The notes beneath the pieces are model-generated. The model was not told the origin of the DNA. It worked only from the letters and a program-made list of their open reading frames with translations, and did not search any database. Source: Calamus simplicifolius (Eukaryota; Streptophyta; Magnoliopsida; Arecales; Arecaceae). Taken from it: DNA of 64,000 nt. The position numbers and the translations under genes are program-made. The stretch is taken from the NCBI GenBank assembly GCA_900491605.1, contig UESW01005086.1:267409-331408 (forward strand). Reading direction: 5' to 3'. Below, piece after piece: positions 35,601 to 49,900 of the stretch (positions are counted from its first letter, which is position 1; each line of letters begins with the position of its first letter).

Positions 35601-37892
35601 AACATCATTTGCAATCTGAGAGTTAAACAGAGCAAATATAAAAAGTTTCTGGGACAATTGGATTGAAAAATTTCACAAGAAGCTGATACAATAGCAATTC
35701 ATGAAAAATGAGAACTTGTGAAGATTCTCAACAAGCTGAAAATGGCAGATCTGCTTTGTACTTCCTTCTTATTCTTTCTACTAATACTGAAAAGGCAAGA
35801 TTAGTAAATCAATACAACAATAAATAACATAATCTTGCATACAATTCAGTTACTATGCTTCATCAAGTTCTAGATTAAAAACCACTTCGTATCATTAAAA
35901 AGAAAAAGAAGCTGTTACAACCATTAGTTTCTTAACTTCCAGATGAGGGCACAAATTAAAGCAAAATTAGCAGATAATATCATACTGATGGACTTTGACT
36001 AGCAAACATTAACATGTTTCTCTATTCATTCACTCAAAAGACTATGGCTGTGGTTGAAACTTTTTCTTAGCTCCAGAAAACATTATTGAACATAGGGTAC
36101 ATGCATCTTTCATCTTGACTGTCATCCAGTACAGATCATGTCTTTCATGAACACATCAAGCATAAGCCAGTTTCTTTCACATACACTATTCCCTATACTG
36201 GCTCCTAACTAGCTTTTTTGCTGCGTCATTAACAGTTAGATGTTTCACTTTTGATGTCAAACTTTACTCATCAATAAGCTGCTTGGTTGAAAGAGAAAGA
36301 TTCAAATTTAACAACAATCCGATCATGTGAGAAGAATAGTGTTATTTACTATGTCAATTTATATGTGTAGATAATTAACTTCATGCTGAACAGCCTCTTT
36401 ACAAAAGTTGCAAGAGATTAAGGCAGGAATTACTATTATTCATTGAAAGAAGTTTTGTTTATTTAAAATTGTTAATAATTATGCTCAACAATCAACCATG
36501 ACAACGCTAAGCTTTTTCACTTTTTAATATGCCACCCATAAATACGTGGCAAAAGCTAGATATCTAAATAATGACACCACTGGATATAAAAGTAACCAGT
36601 ACCAATCAGTTTCTTTATCATAGCAATATTTAAAATAGAGTAAACATATTGCCAAATGTTAAACAGCAGTAACCAATATAGCACATCCTGCTTTTCATAC
36701 ATAAGAAAGTAAATTATTAAAATAAGAAAGAACATGTGAAACTGGGAATTTATTCAAATTAGTACTTACCATTTGGTATGTCAGCATAGAACAAAGAGTT
36801 TGCACATCTTGATATTTAGGAGTCAGTCCAGCCCGTATTACATTGTCTGATGTGGCCATACATTCAATGCATTCACCAGAAAGATATGCATGGGGTATAT
36901 TAGCACCAAGATAAAGTGCTTCACCAGGTTTAAGCTTCACATAATTAAAAAAGAAAGATGAAATAACTCCAACATCAGCTGGATATTGCTTCTCTAACAG
37001 CAATGCAAGCTCTTCCTTCTCGGTTAACTTCCTTACCTGAATCACTTGACAGTGTATTAACATATAAACTTCAATAATACAATGCAGAGAAAAGAAAGAT
37101 GACAAAACTGTTCTGCATCTAGTGCTTAATAAGGAGTGGAAAACTACACACTTGTCTGCATGAAACTTCAGTACCAGTTTACTGTTACTAGGAAGCCCAA
37201 ATTTGAATTTTGATGAAGGAAAAAAGCATTAGACATATATAATATGTAGCTTATACAATTTTTAACCACTAAAATTCATGAATGCATAATCAAATTGGTA
37301 CTTCCAATTTGCCAGTTTATATCATGGATTTTTGAATCAATGGGATGAAGGTTTAAGGTCCCAGTCAGAATTGGTTTGCTTCAGCATCCTAGATTGGAGC
37401 TGTTACTAGCCAAGTCCCTAAACAATGAACACAACCAGAAACCTGATCCTCCATACCAGGTTGTCTCGATTGGTATCATTGGCACTGACTGGCACTAAAT
37501 GGAACAATATGCTTAGGAAGGACAAAAAGAAGGTTGCTTATTCACAAAGAAGCTAATGACAAAAATTGAACATTGATCGCACAATGTAGAAGTGTCTGTT
37601 TGCAGACATGCTTATGAAGGCTCTGAGAATAAAAGAAATTAGCTACATTCCAGGCTTGAATGTTTAAATATCCACAATGTAACTTTAGAGGAGATTTTCT
37701 GGTTAATCATCGAGATTCAAGAATTGTGCAATTGCAAACTATGTTTTTGTTGGCTGAACCTAACAAACTTTCCTGGCCTGACAGGAAGTGATAGGTCCTA
37801 AAGAACACCACAGCATCATCTAAGCACCTCAGTAATCTGGAAAGAATTCCAGGCAACTCAAATGTGTTCCCCCCTATTCTTCTTCTTCTTCT

Positions 37893-37941
<49 letters not shown>

Positions 37942-40900
37942 CACGCGCGCGCGCGCATGCGTACGTGTGTGCGTGTGCATGCATGCACCATATCTAGCTT
38001 TGATTTCTCTTCTAAATATAACACCCTGCCCATAACTGAATTTACCATCATCCTCTTACTTTTCCCTTTTGAGGCATGATAAGAGACTTTCAATGAAAAT
38101 CGTTCAATGGTTGCAATTTTAGCAGAATTTTGACTTTCTGCAAGTAGTCTGAAACAACAACAACGACAATAACAACTATAATAACAAAACTTCTAGTTTC
38201 AGATAGAATTATAACAAAATTGGAGCTTGTCTTAGAGTTTTGGCTGAAACTTGATTATGTACCAAATTTTAAGTAAATAAGCCAATAATTTGGTCATTTC
38301 TTCTTCTACTTCTTCTTCTTTTCAATTTCAGTAAGCATCTTCCTCAGATTAAGACTGAAGTGCTAGTTGGTGAGTATCTAGAAACATTGTAACAGGGTTC
38401 AAAAGAAATTTAGAGAAGTAAATTTTTTGTCTTGGGTTTGGTTAATACAAAACTTAAACCTGACAGACATTTAGATTCATATGCATTAAATTGTGTTGTA
38501 ACGAGCCATTTGTTAAATCTAAGATGATTGAGAACATGACTATTAACTCTTTCAGTTTTTACAAATATGATGGATACAGGCATCCATGCATTCAAATGTA
38601 CATACACATTCTTTCAGCATAAGACCACCAAAACAACAAAATCAAGGGTCCTAGACAAAACCCAAAGCCATAAAACTATGATTAAATTCTTCCACCTACC
38701 TCTTGTTCAAGCATCAGACGATTCTTCAGTTTAGATACCAGTTCTGCAATTTTCTCTTTCCTTGCTGACATAACAACAGTAAAATTGATTGTAGAAGTGC
38801 TTTTACATCCTCAAATTTATCTTGCTCTTTAATATCCATAACCTTGCTTGTGTCCTCAATACGAACCAGCTCCACAATCTCAGGAACCTTAGTAAGCACA
38901 AACTTAAGCTCCTGCACATAATGTTTATCATCAATAAATTCAAACCAAGAAAAGGTCTCTGATCTTAATCAACAGATGAAACCTAATTTATCACCTTTGT
39001 TAAATGAACAAAGGTAGTTTCCCACATTACACATAAAATTTATAGACAATACACATAAAAGCCCACACCTGATAAGGTTCTAAAAGGAGATATTAAAAAT
39101 CTGATTACAACAAGAAATGAAAGTAATGAACACTAGAAGAACAAATTCACATCATTGATACCTTGCTGAGATTTACAACAGTAAATATTTCAAAGCCTAT
39201 CTAGTGCTACAATTGTACATAGTATGGCACGAGAAAAAAAATAAAAAAAGATAATATACTGATTAAGGTACTGTTTAAACAATGAAGCCAACAAAATCGC
39301 ATGTAGTTACCTATATATGAATTTTGTTTCTCCTATTCATAATAAATTTATACTTATCTTATAAAGGGAGATTAATTTTTTTTTCTCTAAGAATTCTAAC
39401 TGTCAGTTTTTCTAACCAAATATTCTTTAATTAATAATATAATACATTTGCACAATCAAAATTTGTTTTCATTTGGAAACAAATCCATCCCATATTTATT
39501 TTCTAAATAAACAGTTCTTCGACACCAGTGCATCTCTTCTTAGAGTTCTTTTGAAACAAACCATGCTTCCAATTTAACTCTAACAAATAAGGAAGCTGAT
39601 GAGGAAATAATTTGTGTAATGTTAAAACCTTAGTTCTTTGAATATGTTTACCCAAGGATATCTAAAAGAGAGTGCCCATTGTCAAAGAGCCTCTGAAATA
39701 AAATGCATAATAAGGGATTGCAGTATCTAGCACAATAAGAGCTATAACACAGTGATGTTGATGACATGGAAAATTAAAATTTTTTATTTTGTTCTGGTTT
39801 TGTATGTTAATCTGATCTTAAATTTCACTTCCTTTTGTTTGGTCTGTATTGTACTTGTGTTTTTTAGGTCATCTATCGCAATAACTTTTTATTCTGAATT
39901 TTAATCTTGTCATTCTTTTTTATTTCATATTTTCTGTTTTATGAATATAAACTATTTCTTTCTTTCTCTGATAAGCTATATCATTTTTTTCAATGTGCAT
40001 TGCATGTACCAGTTTGCTGGTACAAATAAATTATCTGTTGCATGGATGGCAGCTATCACCAATTGAACAGTGACAAGGATGTAAGCTTTATTAACATGAC
40101 AAACGTCTCATCAAAATAAAACAAGGTAAACTGGTTTGAAATAACATTAGGCTTTAGAGAAAGTCTAGAGGCCTTCATCACGAATGTATATTACCGGACA
40201 CACTTGTCCACCATGCTCCTTGCATTGACAATTTGTTAAACCATGCATAATTATGCCCTTGAGCAGTGACATGTTCATTTGGTGAGCTGCACACATTTGG
40301 TTGTATGCACTGAAGGGATATTGACATTACCAACAACATTAGCTCCTTAATCTCATGGTATTAAATCCCAAGTCAGCATTTAAAATCTCAACATGGGAAT
40401 TCAAGAACCAAGGGACACATTATTTCATTGGTCCGGCTTCAACATGCCACACCAATGCAAGAAAGTAGACCACTGTCAAAACCCAACGACTTGGTTGTAG
40501 TGACACCAATGTTTGCAAAAGGCTACTAGATTTGATCAACACCTTGGAAAGATCCAATTTTTGATCATCAAAACATTACTAGAGGGCTGAGATTCAAAAG
40601 GTTCTTTGCGTATGGATCAACAAAGCGGTCAGACAAAATTTTCCATCTATTTTCCACAGTATTTTCATTGTTTGTGGTCAATCACTGCTTCCTAGGTTAT
40701 GCCAACTAATTGTTTCATGGTTCCAGTATCAACATGCCTACACAAATGCAAGCAAGTAGATTGCCACCAAAATCTACTGACTCAGCTGTAGTAAGACACC
40801 AAGTGGTTGCAAAAGGTTGTTGGATTCAAGCAAGACATCAACACCTTCGAAAGATCATATCTTCAATTGAAATCATTGCCAAAGGGTTTAGATTCAAAAG

Positions 40901-43900
40901 TTCTCTGTTGCAGAATCAACAAAGCAGTTGAACAAAATTTTACATTCATTCTCCATCGCCTTGTCGCTGTTCGTGTTTAGATCACTGCTAACCAGGCTAT
41001 ACCAACAGCCCAAATGTCCACTGCTAGAGTCCAACCCTCTCATGCCATTGTTGAGTTAGTGTTGATGATCCTCAGGATGTAATAGCCAAACAAGCCAGCT
41101 CAACAAGGCAAAACAAACCCCCCAACCCTTTTCTTTATTAGTCTTCTAATGTTCTCAAGGCTCCTATTCTCTCTATGCTATTAACAGTCCTACCGAACTT
41201 CCAAGCTTTCATTTCAAATTTATGTCAATTAGTTCACTGTTCATGTGTAGCCTCATTAATATTCCACAAGCCTTAAACCTCTGAACTCCAACAGATCCTA
41301 CAAGCTCTAATTATTGCATAATTATTTACTTTCTGTGCTGGGGTTAACATATGGGGTCCTTATGCTGGTCAATTCACCCTAGTGATTTCATTGCATCCCC
41401 CCATTAGCAAAGAGACTCGATATGTTCTTATTCCCATCCAATTTACAGAACACTACAAGATAACTGATTACTAACCATTGTTGGATTTTTAATCCAACAT
41501 TGGGCTTCATTGGGCTTATATGTGAAATAATTATGTATTGCGGACTGTCAAATATGATTAAGCCCAATTAAAAGTGATCAGCTAAGGTTTCAATGATTTG
41601 GGCTTTAATGTATCTGATAAGGTATGGCCCTTTAATGTGTAAAAACCTAAGGGGTTATTTCTATTTTTATGATGGGCTAAAATAGAAATACCAAAAGATA
41701 ATGATGAAATTATCTATATATAGCGGTTCTGGTCCCTGGATCGCACATACGACCTTCTCTGAATCCCATCATCAGAAAGAAAAGCCTAGAGAAAATTCTA
41801 AAGGGCTCTCTAGGAGTACGTGTTGATTTGGAGGCCAACCGCAGGACTCTGGAGAGCAATCAAGCAATATGAATTCAGGTACGCTTTCGTTTATGTTTAT
41901 TAATTCTTGATGATTGAACATGGATGATTCTTGGGCTTCATGGTGATGATTTTCACCAAAGATTCAGATCTAATTTTCAACAATTGGTATCAGAGCCCCT
42001 ATTCATGTTGAATCATTGAGAAATTTTTCAGTTATATGCATTGATATTTGTATTTGTGCATGTCTTCTTTGGTTTTATTCAGCAACCGTGAGACAAATAC
42101 TCATTAGTTTATTATAATTTTTTTTTGATGCCAATGATATTTTTAATATCTATAGAACCAGTTTTTAAATAAAACGAAGGTCATAGTGCATCAAAACTAT
42201 ATTTTACTTCTAGTTTGATGATCATGAATTTCGATGTCAGAACCAAAGATATTCGCTTCATCGTGAAATCAGTCTCATATCTCACATGGTCCTCTCCATT
42301 CTAGGAGATGAGATTAGATAACTTTTATTGATATGATAAAGTTAAAAAATGGATAAAGAGATGGGAAGAATGTATAAGAGTCCATAACAGATTTTCGTGA
42401 TTTTCGTTCTTTTTCTTTCCCTCCATGTGATTTCTTTGGGATTTTAAATTCCAACACGGATACGTTTGTAGAGTTCCTGGGATGGGAAGCGTCAGGGAAA
42501 GAAAGAAAAGTTCCGTTCTGGCATTTATTGCATGGAAAATTGCCGTGGGATTCCATCATGTGGGGCATTAATGTGGCATTTGGACTCCCCCTCATGAAAT
42601 CATGAGGGTTATGCTCACGTGTGGAGTTTCAAAATCATGGGATTCCATCCATGCGGAGTGTAGAAAAATTATGATAATAATAAAAAAATTTATAGAATAA
42701 AGTATACGGTGAAAATCTGGCCGTTGGAGGGCGTTGCATGGAGTTCCATTTTTTCCGCCGGGAATCTGACCGGTGAAATCCATTAGCCTTAACAATGGGG
42801 CGTTGGTAGGAATGGCAACGACCCAGGGATGGCCCAGGGCAGTCTATACTAGTAGGGATGGCAACGACCCAGGGATGGCCTGGGGTAGTCTATACTGGTC
42901 TCTGTCCCCGTTAGAAAAAATATTCTCGTTCCCTGCTCCGTTAAGCCGTTATAATTAACGGGGCGGGGACGAGGATACCCGGCCGGGTAAACGGGTATCC
43001 ACTGGGTATCCGTTTATCCGTTTACATAAGATGGAGACTAATCGAGATGATGATATTGATATATATAAGAGATTCTTCGACTCTGAGATAAGGAAGAAGA
43101 GAACAAAAAATGAGAAAGAAAACAACTAACAAGGAAAAAAATCAGAAAATTAAGATTTCCAATGCAACAACCGTAAAAAAAAAAAATACATTCAAATTTT
43201 AAAGAAATAAATAAAGAGATCTTTTTAAAGAGATGAGTATACCAGAAAAGAAAAAGAAAAAAGTGTTGGAGAGCGTCAATAGGGCAGCGATTGGCGAAGA
43301 TAGAAGATGGACTAATGGAGCTAGGTTCTCGTCTTGGTTTAGAACTTCAGATCAGTTATGTGAAAGAAGGAAGAGCAAGAGATGACTACGTGAAATAAAG
43401 AAGAGCAAGAGTCAGGATTATAATGTATTTTATTTATTTTTAATTTTTAATTTTAATATATTAATATATATTTTAAAATTTAAATATATTATATTAAAGT
43501 TAACGAGGACGAGAATAGATAAACAGGGATGGGGCGGAGAATATCATCCCCAGGCCGTTTAACCGTTTAGCCGTTAACGAAAAATCCCCATTACCCGTTA
43601 AGACGTTTAGACCAGAGATTCCCCGACCCATTAAAAACGGTATCGGCCGGGTAAACGACCAAATGAGAAAAATTGCCATCCCTAGGCGTTGGGAGTCTCT
43701 TCCCACAGTGGGAAGTTGGGAGTCTTTTCCCACACGCAATAGCAGCCGCTCTTGGAATCTACCGCTGGTATTCGGCTAGTACAAATTAAAAATAACATGG
43801 CTTTCCCATCTTCTCCCCCATCAAGAGGCTTCACATGGGGACAACAGAGTGGGGTTGGAGTTGTGTGAGGGGATAAAAGCATTGAATGCATACATGGCAT

Positions 43901-46900
43901 TTAATGCATGGGATTTTTAAAGGGGGCTTCGTGAATGGGCATTGTTTCCATATTTTTGAGCTTCCAGCTCTTCTACGCCTCACATGGAATTTAAAATATA
44001 TATACATATTTATTTATTTATGGAATGGCTTCACGGATCATTTTTGTGAGCATAAGTAATCTCCTCCCATGCGGTTTAATGGTTCCATAAAGCAAAGCTT
44101 TATCCATTAGGATAAAATATTTTTCTGTTATAAAGATGGTTTTGAAATAGATAAGTTTTATTTTTTATATGAGTTGGAACCATAAAATAATATATTGTTA
44201 TTTTTAAAAAAAAGTTCAATCAAATTCAAATTAATGATATTTTTATGCCTAATAAATTTATCCATCATTCTAAATTGAACTAATTTGTTGGCCCCTAGAT
44301 TGATTTGATGATTACAAAATAATTAAGACTAAGTTTATTATGAAAATTAAAATTATTGCAGGGATGTACAAGTGTCGTACAGGTGAGCCTTATCAAGCAA
44401 AATTTTATTTGTTACATGGAAGCTTGTTTTCTCTTATCTTGAAGTTAGCTAATTGATTCTTTATTCCTTGGATTATTGCATGACTATGTGAGCTAGCTTA
44501 TTTCCCTCCTTAGCTAGCTTCCTCCATTTGCTAGCTAACTATTTCCCTCACACAAATAAGTCTAGCCGAACCATGAACAATTTGAGTTGGCTTGTAAGCT
44601 AGCTATTCTTTCTTGAAACAGGCTGGCCGAATGGACTTCATATTAAGTTAGCTTGTGAGCTAACTTCCCTCCTCTCTTTAGCTAGCTTGTTATCCTTTCA
44701 AGCTAACTTTTTATTGCAGGTATTTGCTGGCCGAATGGAGTTTGGAATGAGCTAGCTGGAGAGCTAGCTTCTTCCTTGGGCGGCACCATGAGTTTCAAAT
44801 TCAGTTAGTTGGGAAGCTAACTCCTTTTCTCTTGAATTAATGAAAGAATGCTTCAGTTGACTGAAGAGCTAACTGGTTTGTTCTCCCTTCTTCTGGCCGA
44901 GCGTTTTTGCAAAAGAGTTAGCTGAAAAGCTAACTTCTTTGGGGCGTTTTCTCCCTTGGCCGAATGCATGTTGAAAGCAGTTAGCTTAACAGCTAACTAC
45001 TTTATCTTTTCTCCTTCCCACATCGCATGAAAATTGGAATAGAGTTAGCTAACAAGCTAACTACTTTAACAATTCTTTTCTTCTCTGGGCGCATGATTTT
45101 GAATTAAGTTAGCTAACAAGCTAACTATTTTTTAGCATGATGGAGTTAACTTTTATGTAGCTAGCTGAAAAGCTAACTACTTTATTGTTTTCTCCTCCCA
45201 GGCGCATGAAACTTTCCATAGAGTTAGCTAACAAGCTAACTACTTTTATCATGAAAGCTCTTTACTTTTTATCTAGCTAACTGGGGAGCTAACCACTTTA
45301 TTCTCCTTGCCGCATGAATTTTCATTGAGTTAGCTGAATAGCTAACTACTTTTGTATTAATGCATGAAACCTTGAATTGAGGATGTTGAATTGAGCTAAC
45401 TATTTTTCCTGGTTTCTTTCTCCTAGCCGTGAGGATGTTAAATTGAGCTAGCTTGTTAGCTAGCTACTTTATTTCCTTTTGGTTGTGGCTGATTTTTTCT
45501 TACCGTGGAGCCTTGCTAGCTAGCTAGCTTGGGTTGTTTAGCTAGCTTTGCTTGCTTAGCTAGCTCTAGCTTTTCTCTCTCTTCCATGGCCGCACGACTT
45601 CAAAGGGCTTGCTGGAAATTAATTCCAGCCAGCCACTCTCAAATCTTAAATGCTCTCTCTCTCTCTCTTTAATTATATTTCCGTTTTCATGGTTACTGAC
45701 TTTTTTCTTTTGGTGTTTGACATAGATCTTTCTTTGCCAAAGGATTAAATGCAATTAATGTTTAGGGAAATAAATTCAAACGGCTATATTTTTCTTCCGT
45801 TTTAATTTCCTCTTATTACTAATGCATCTAACGGACATATTTTGTTTGGTTTAAATAGATGTGATCAAAGGAACACAATGACGAATTTTGACGAATCGAA
45901 AAAGAAAAAGAGAAGAAAGAAATCAAGAAAAAGAGTGTTCATTGCATATTTTTTCGGAGTGTTAAAGAGCAAGTTCTTGTGCATTGAAGTTGACAAATCT
46001 CCATCCTTGCTCAAGTCGTCCAGATCCGGTGAAGCATTCAAAGTTTTCAGCTACCTCGGAAATCCACATTTTTTGCTGCAGATTTTCTTTAAATTTGTAA
46101 AGTATTCTTTGAATATTTGCTCAAGTTAGGAGCTATTTGTTATCTATTCTGAAATTCTTTGTAATAGGGTTAGAGATAACCCTAAGATTATTGTTTGGCT
46201 TTCTTGTGCCGTTAAACAAGAGGACTAGCCGAGAAGGCTAGGGGCTTGGCTTCCTTGTGCCGTGAAACAAGAGGACTAGCCGGAAAGGCTAGGGGTTTGG
46301 CTGTCTTGTGCCGTGAAACAAGAGGACTAGCCGGGAAGGTTAGGGGTTGTAATCGTTGTGATACGATTAGTGAAATTCCCAAAGGGTTTTTAGGGAGTGG
46401 ACGTAGGAACCGAGTTTGGCACCGAACCACTATAAACCCTCTTGTATTTGTGATTACTTATTCTGTGTGATTTTGTTTCGTGCACTCCACTACACCGCTG
46501 CGAAATAATTTTTAACTAGTGATTAAGCACATATCTGCGCTATAATTAATTTTAAATACCCAATTCCCCCCCTCTTAGGTTGCTACATCTGGGCAACATA
46601 ATTGAAACAAGATATCACCAAAGTGACATCTCTTGTATAGATGGTTCATGAAGGATGTTGAATGTTGTGCATGTGTATGTTTCATGCGGATATTAATCGG
46701 CCCAAAGGAAGGTTAATACTTGGCCAAACTATACATATGTATGATGGTAAACACGTAATGATTATAAGGATTTACATGTGAGTAATAAGTCGATCCAAAG
46801 ATAGATTTATTATTTGGCATGCAATATTGTTAGTGTTTGATTATAACAAAAGTACCACTAGCAGTTAATATTACTGTCCAAAGACTTGATATTAATGTTG

Positions 46901-49900
46901 CACTGGGTATCTTCAGATGGGATTTAACATTATTTAAATTTATTGATATTTGGTATTAATTGTTTATATAAGCATGTTATTTATGTATTGCTTTTTTTTC
47001 TTTACAGCTAATGTTGCTACTATTTCTGCTAACCTCAATTCGGTGCTGATCCTTAATGGCACTAACTTCAAGGACTAAAAGAAGAACATTCTTATTGTTC
47101 TTGGCTGCATGGATCTGGACCTTGCACTAAGGATTGAGCAACCCACTCCTACAGCATTCAGTACCTGATGAGAGGAACAGATATGAGAAGTGGGATCGCT
47201 CTAATCGCATGAGCCTTATGATCATCAAGCGCGGCATACCTGAAGCTTTTAGGGGTGCGATATTCGAAGGGATTATCAGTGCCAAGGAATTTCTTGCTGA
47301 GATTGAGAAACGCTTTGCCAAAAGCGATAAGGTGAAAATAAGCACAATCTTGAAAAGCTTGATTTCCATGAAGTATAAGGGCAAAGGAAACATAAGGGAG
47401 TACATTATGAAAATATCTCATTTTGCTTCAAAGCTTAAGGCACTAAAACTTAAAATGTCAGAAGACTTGCTTGTGCATCTGGTACTGATCTCTCTACCTA
47501 ATCAATTCAGTCAATTTAAGGTCAGTTACACCTGCCAGAAAAAGAAATGGACTCTTAATGAGCTCATTTCATATTGTGTGCAAAAGGAAGAGAGATTGAA
47601 GCAAGAGAATACTGAAGGTGCTCACTTGGTAAGTACCTCTAAGGAAAAGGGCAAGGATAAAGGCAAGAAACGCTAAAGGTCCAGTAAAGAAGAAACAAAA
47701 TCAGGATAAGGAAAGTTGTTTCTTCTGCAAGAAGTCTAGACATATGAAGAAGGAATGTTCCAAGTATCATGCATGGCGTGAAAAGAAAGGTACATTTCTT
47801 AATTTGGTCTGTTTTAAAGTGAATATAGCTTTATTCTTTCTTTAAATTCAAATGTTATTGGAACTTGTTCTCTTATGATGTATGATAATCTATATTTGCT
47901 TGATACTATTATTTCTTATAATGAAACCCTGAATATGGAATCCAGGACAGTGAGTAGCTACTTTGTTGGATATTCTGAGCAATCCAGGGGTTTCAAGTTT
48001 TATGATCCCAAATCAAGGATAATTTTTGAGACAGGAACTACAACGTTCTTTGAGGATATTGAGTTTGAGAGAAGAAATAAAGTTAGAGACTTTGTCTTTA
48101 AAAAGGAATTGGATCCTACTACTCTTATTAAAGAGAAGTTGGTTCCTATTCCTATAATTGCTTTTGATAATGAGCAGGTTTCTGTTTCTGTCATTGAACA
48201 AGTTACAATTCCAGAATAACAAGAAATTATTCAACCCTCAGAGGTACAAACTCAATAACCTCAAGAACAAGTGCCTTTACAGTGATCCACTAAAGAAAGG
48301 AAGAATGCTCTTCCAGATGACTATATAGTGTTTCTTCAGGAACATGAGAAAAATAATGGCGTGATGGAAGATGATCCTGTCAACTTCCTTCAAGCCATAC
48401 AATGTTCCAATTCAGAAAAGTGGATTGAAGCAATGAAAGAAAGTATAAGTCTATACAAGATAATAAAGTTTAGAAACTTGTCCCATTACCGGAAGGTGTG
48501 AAACCCATTAGTTGCAAATGGATTTTTAAAACCAAACGGGATTCAAAGGATAATATGGAAAGGTATAAAGCTCGTCTTGTGGCTAAAGGCTATACTCAAA
48601 AGAAAGGGATTGACTTTAAAGAGACCTTCTCTTCAGTTTCATCGAAGGACTTTTAGGACAATCATGGCTCTTGTTGCATAGTATGATATGGAACTTCATC
48701 AAATGGATGTCAAGATGACGTTTCTCAATGGAGATATTGATGAGACAATTTATATGGTGCAACCAAAAAACTTTGTATCAAGAGACCCAAAGAAAATGAT
48801 TTGCAAATTGGCAAAATCCATTTATGGGTTAAAGCAAGCTTCTCGTAAATGGTACCATAAATTTCATCAAGTAATTATCTCATTCAATTTTGAGGTGAAT
48901 GCAGTTGATGATTGTGTGTATCACAAGTTCAGTGGGATTAAGTATATTTTTTGGGTTTTGTATGTGGATATAGGTATGTTGTACGAAACCAAGAGATTTC
49001 TATCAAGCAATTTTCAAATAAAAGATCTTGGTGACGCCTCCTCTGTATTGGGAATCCAGATACATCAAGATCGTTCTCAGGGTATCCTTGGATTATCACA
49101 AAGGAGCTATATCGATAAAGTACTTAAGAAATTTGGCATGCAAAATTGTAAACCAGATGATACCCCTGTCGCTAAAGGAGATAAATTCAGTATTAATCAA
49201 TGCCCAAAAGGAAACCTTAAAGTTAAAAAGATGCAGAAGGTTCCTTATGCTTCGGTTGTAGGAAGTCTAATGTATGCTCAAGTTTGTACGCGTCTGAATA
49301 TTGCGTATATTGTTGGAGTGTTAGGCAGATATTTAAGCAACCCAATAATGGATCACTGAAAAGCAGTCAAAAGGATTATGAGATATCTGAAAAGAACAAA
49401 AGATTACATGCTCATATATAGGAGATCAGATCATTTTGAGATCATTGGATATTCTGACTCCGACTTTGCGAGATGCCAAGATAGTAAAAGATCCACTTTG
49501 GGCTATGTATATCTGTTAGATGGTGGAGCTATTTCTTGAAGAAGTGCAAAACAAATACTTATAGCTTCCTCTACCATGATAACAGAATTTATAGCATGTT
49601 ATGAAGCATCCAATCATGGGATATAGCTGAAAAATTTTATCACTAGGCTGCGCATATTGAAAGGAATTGAAAGACCGCTAAAATTATTTTGTGACAACAG
49701 GTCAGCTGTATTGTATTCCAACAACAACAGGAGCTCGACCAAGTCAAAGCATATTGACATCAAGTTTCTGATTGTAAAGAAAAGAGTACTGAGTGGTCAA
49801 ATTTCTATAGAGCATATAGGGACAAACTCCATGGTTGCAGATCCCTTTACAAAGGTTGTGCCGCCCAAGGTCTTTCATGAGCATACTGCTCACATGAGCG

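Larger units (their letters stand above)
44286..46598 (+). mobile_element. solo LTR of another copia-type (SIRE-like) element
   Basis: The segment runs from TGTTGGCCCCTAGATTG to CTACATCTGGGCAACA and is flanked by TAATT on both sides (44281-44285 and 46599-46603). Its 3' part has the usual LTR landmarks of this group: GTAGGAACCGAGTTTGGC, CACTATAAACCCTC and an AATTCCCCCCCTCTTAGG end. No internal region is present, so it is the product of recombination between two LTRs. At 2.3 kb it is long for copia. It contains a hairpin array and a 51-bp triplication. The SIRE-like label is from sequence style and is tentative. Confidence 0.87.

Noticed and set aside
41985..41996. Piece of a tRNA gene
   Set aside because: TGGTATCAGAGC is only the primer-binding site complementary to initiator tRNA-Met. 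No cloverleaf surrounds it.
45842..46129. 95-codon frame with a Lys/Arg-rich N-terminus in the solo LTR
   Set aside because: It lies within an LTR, has no known domain and is interpreted as chance.
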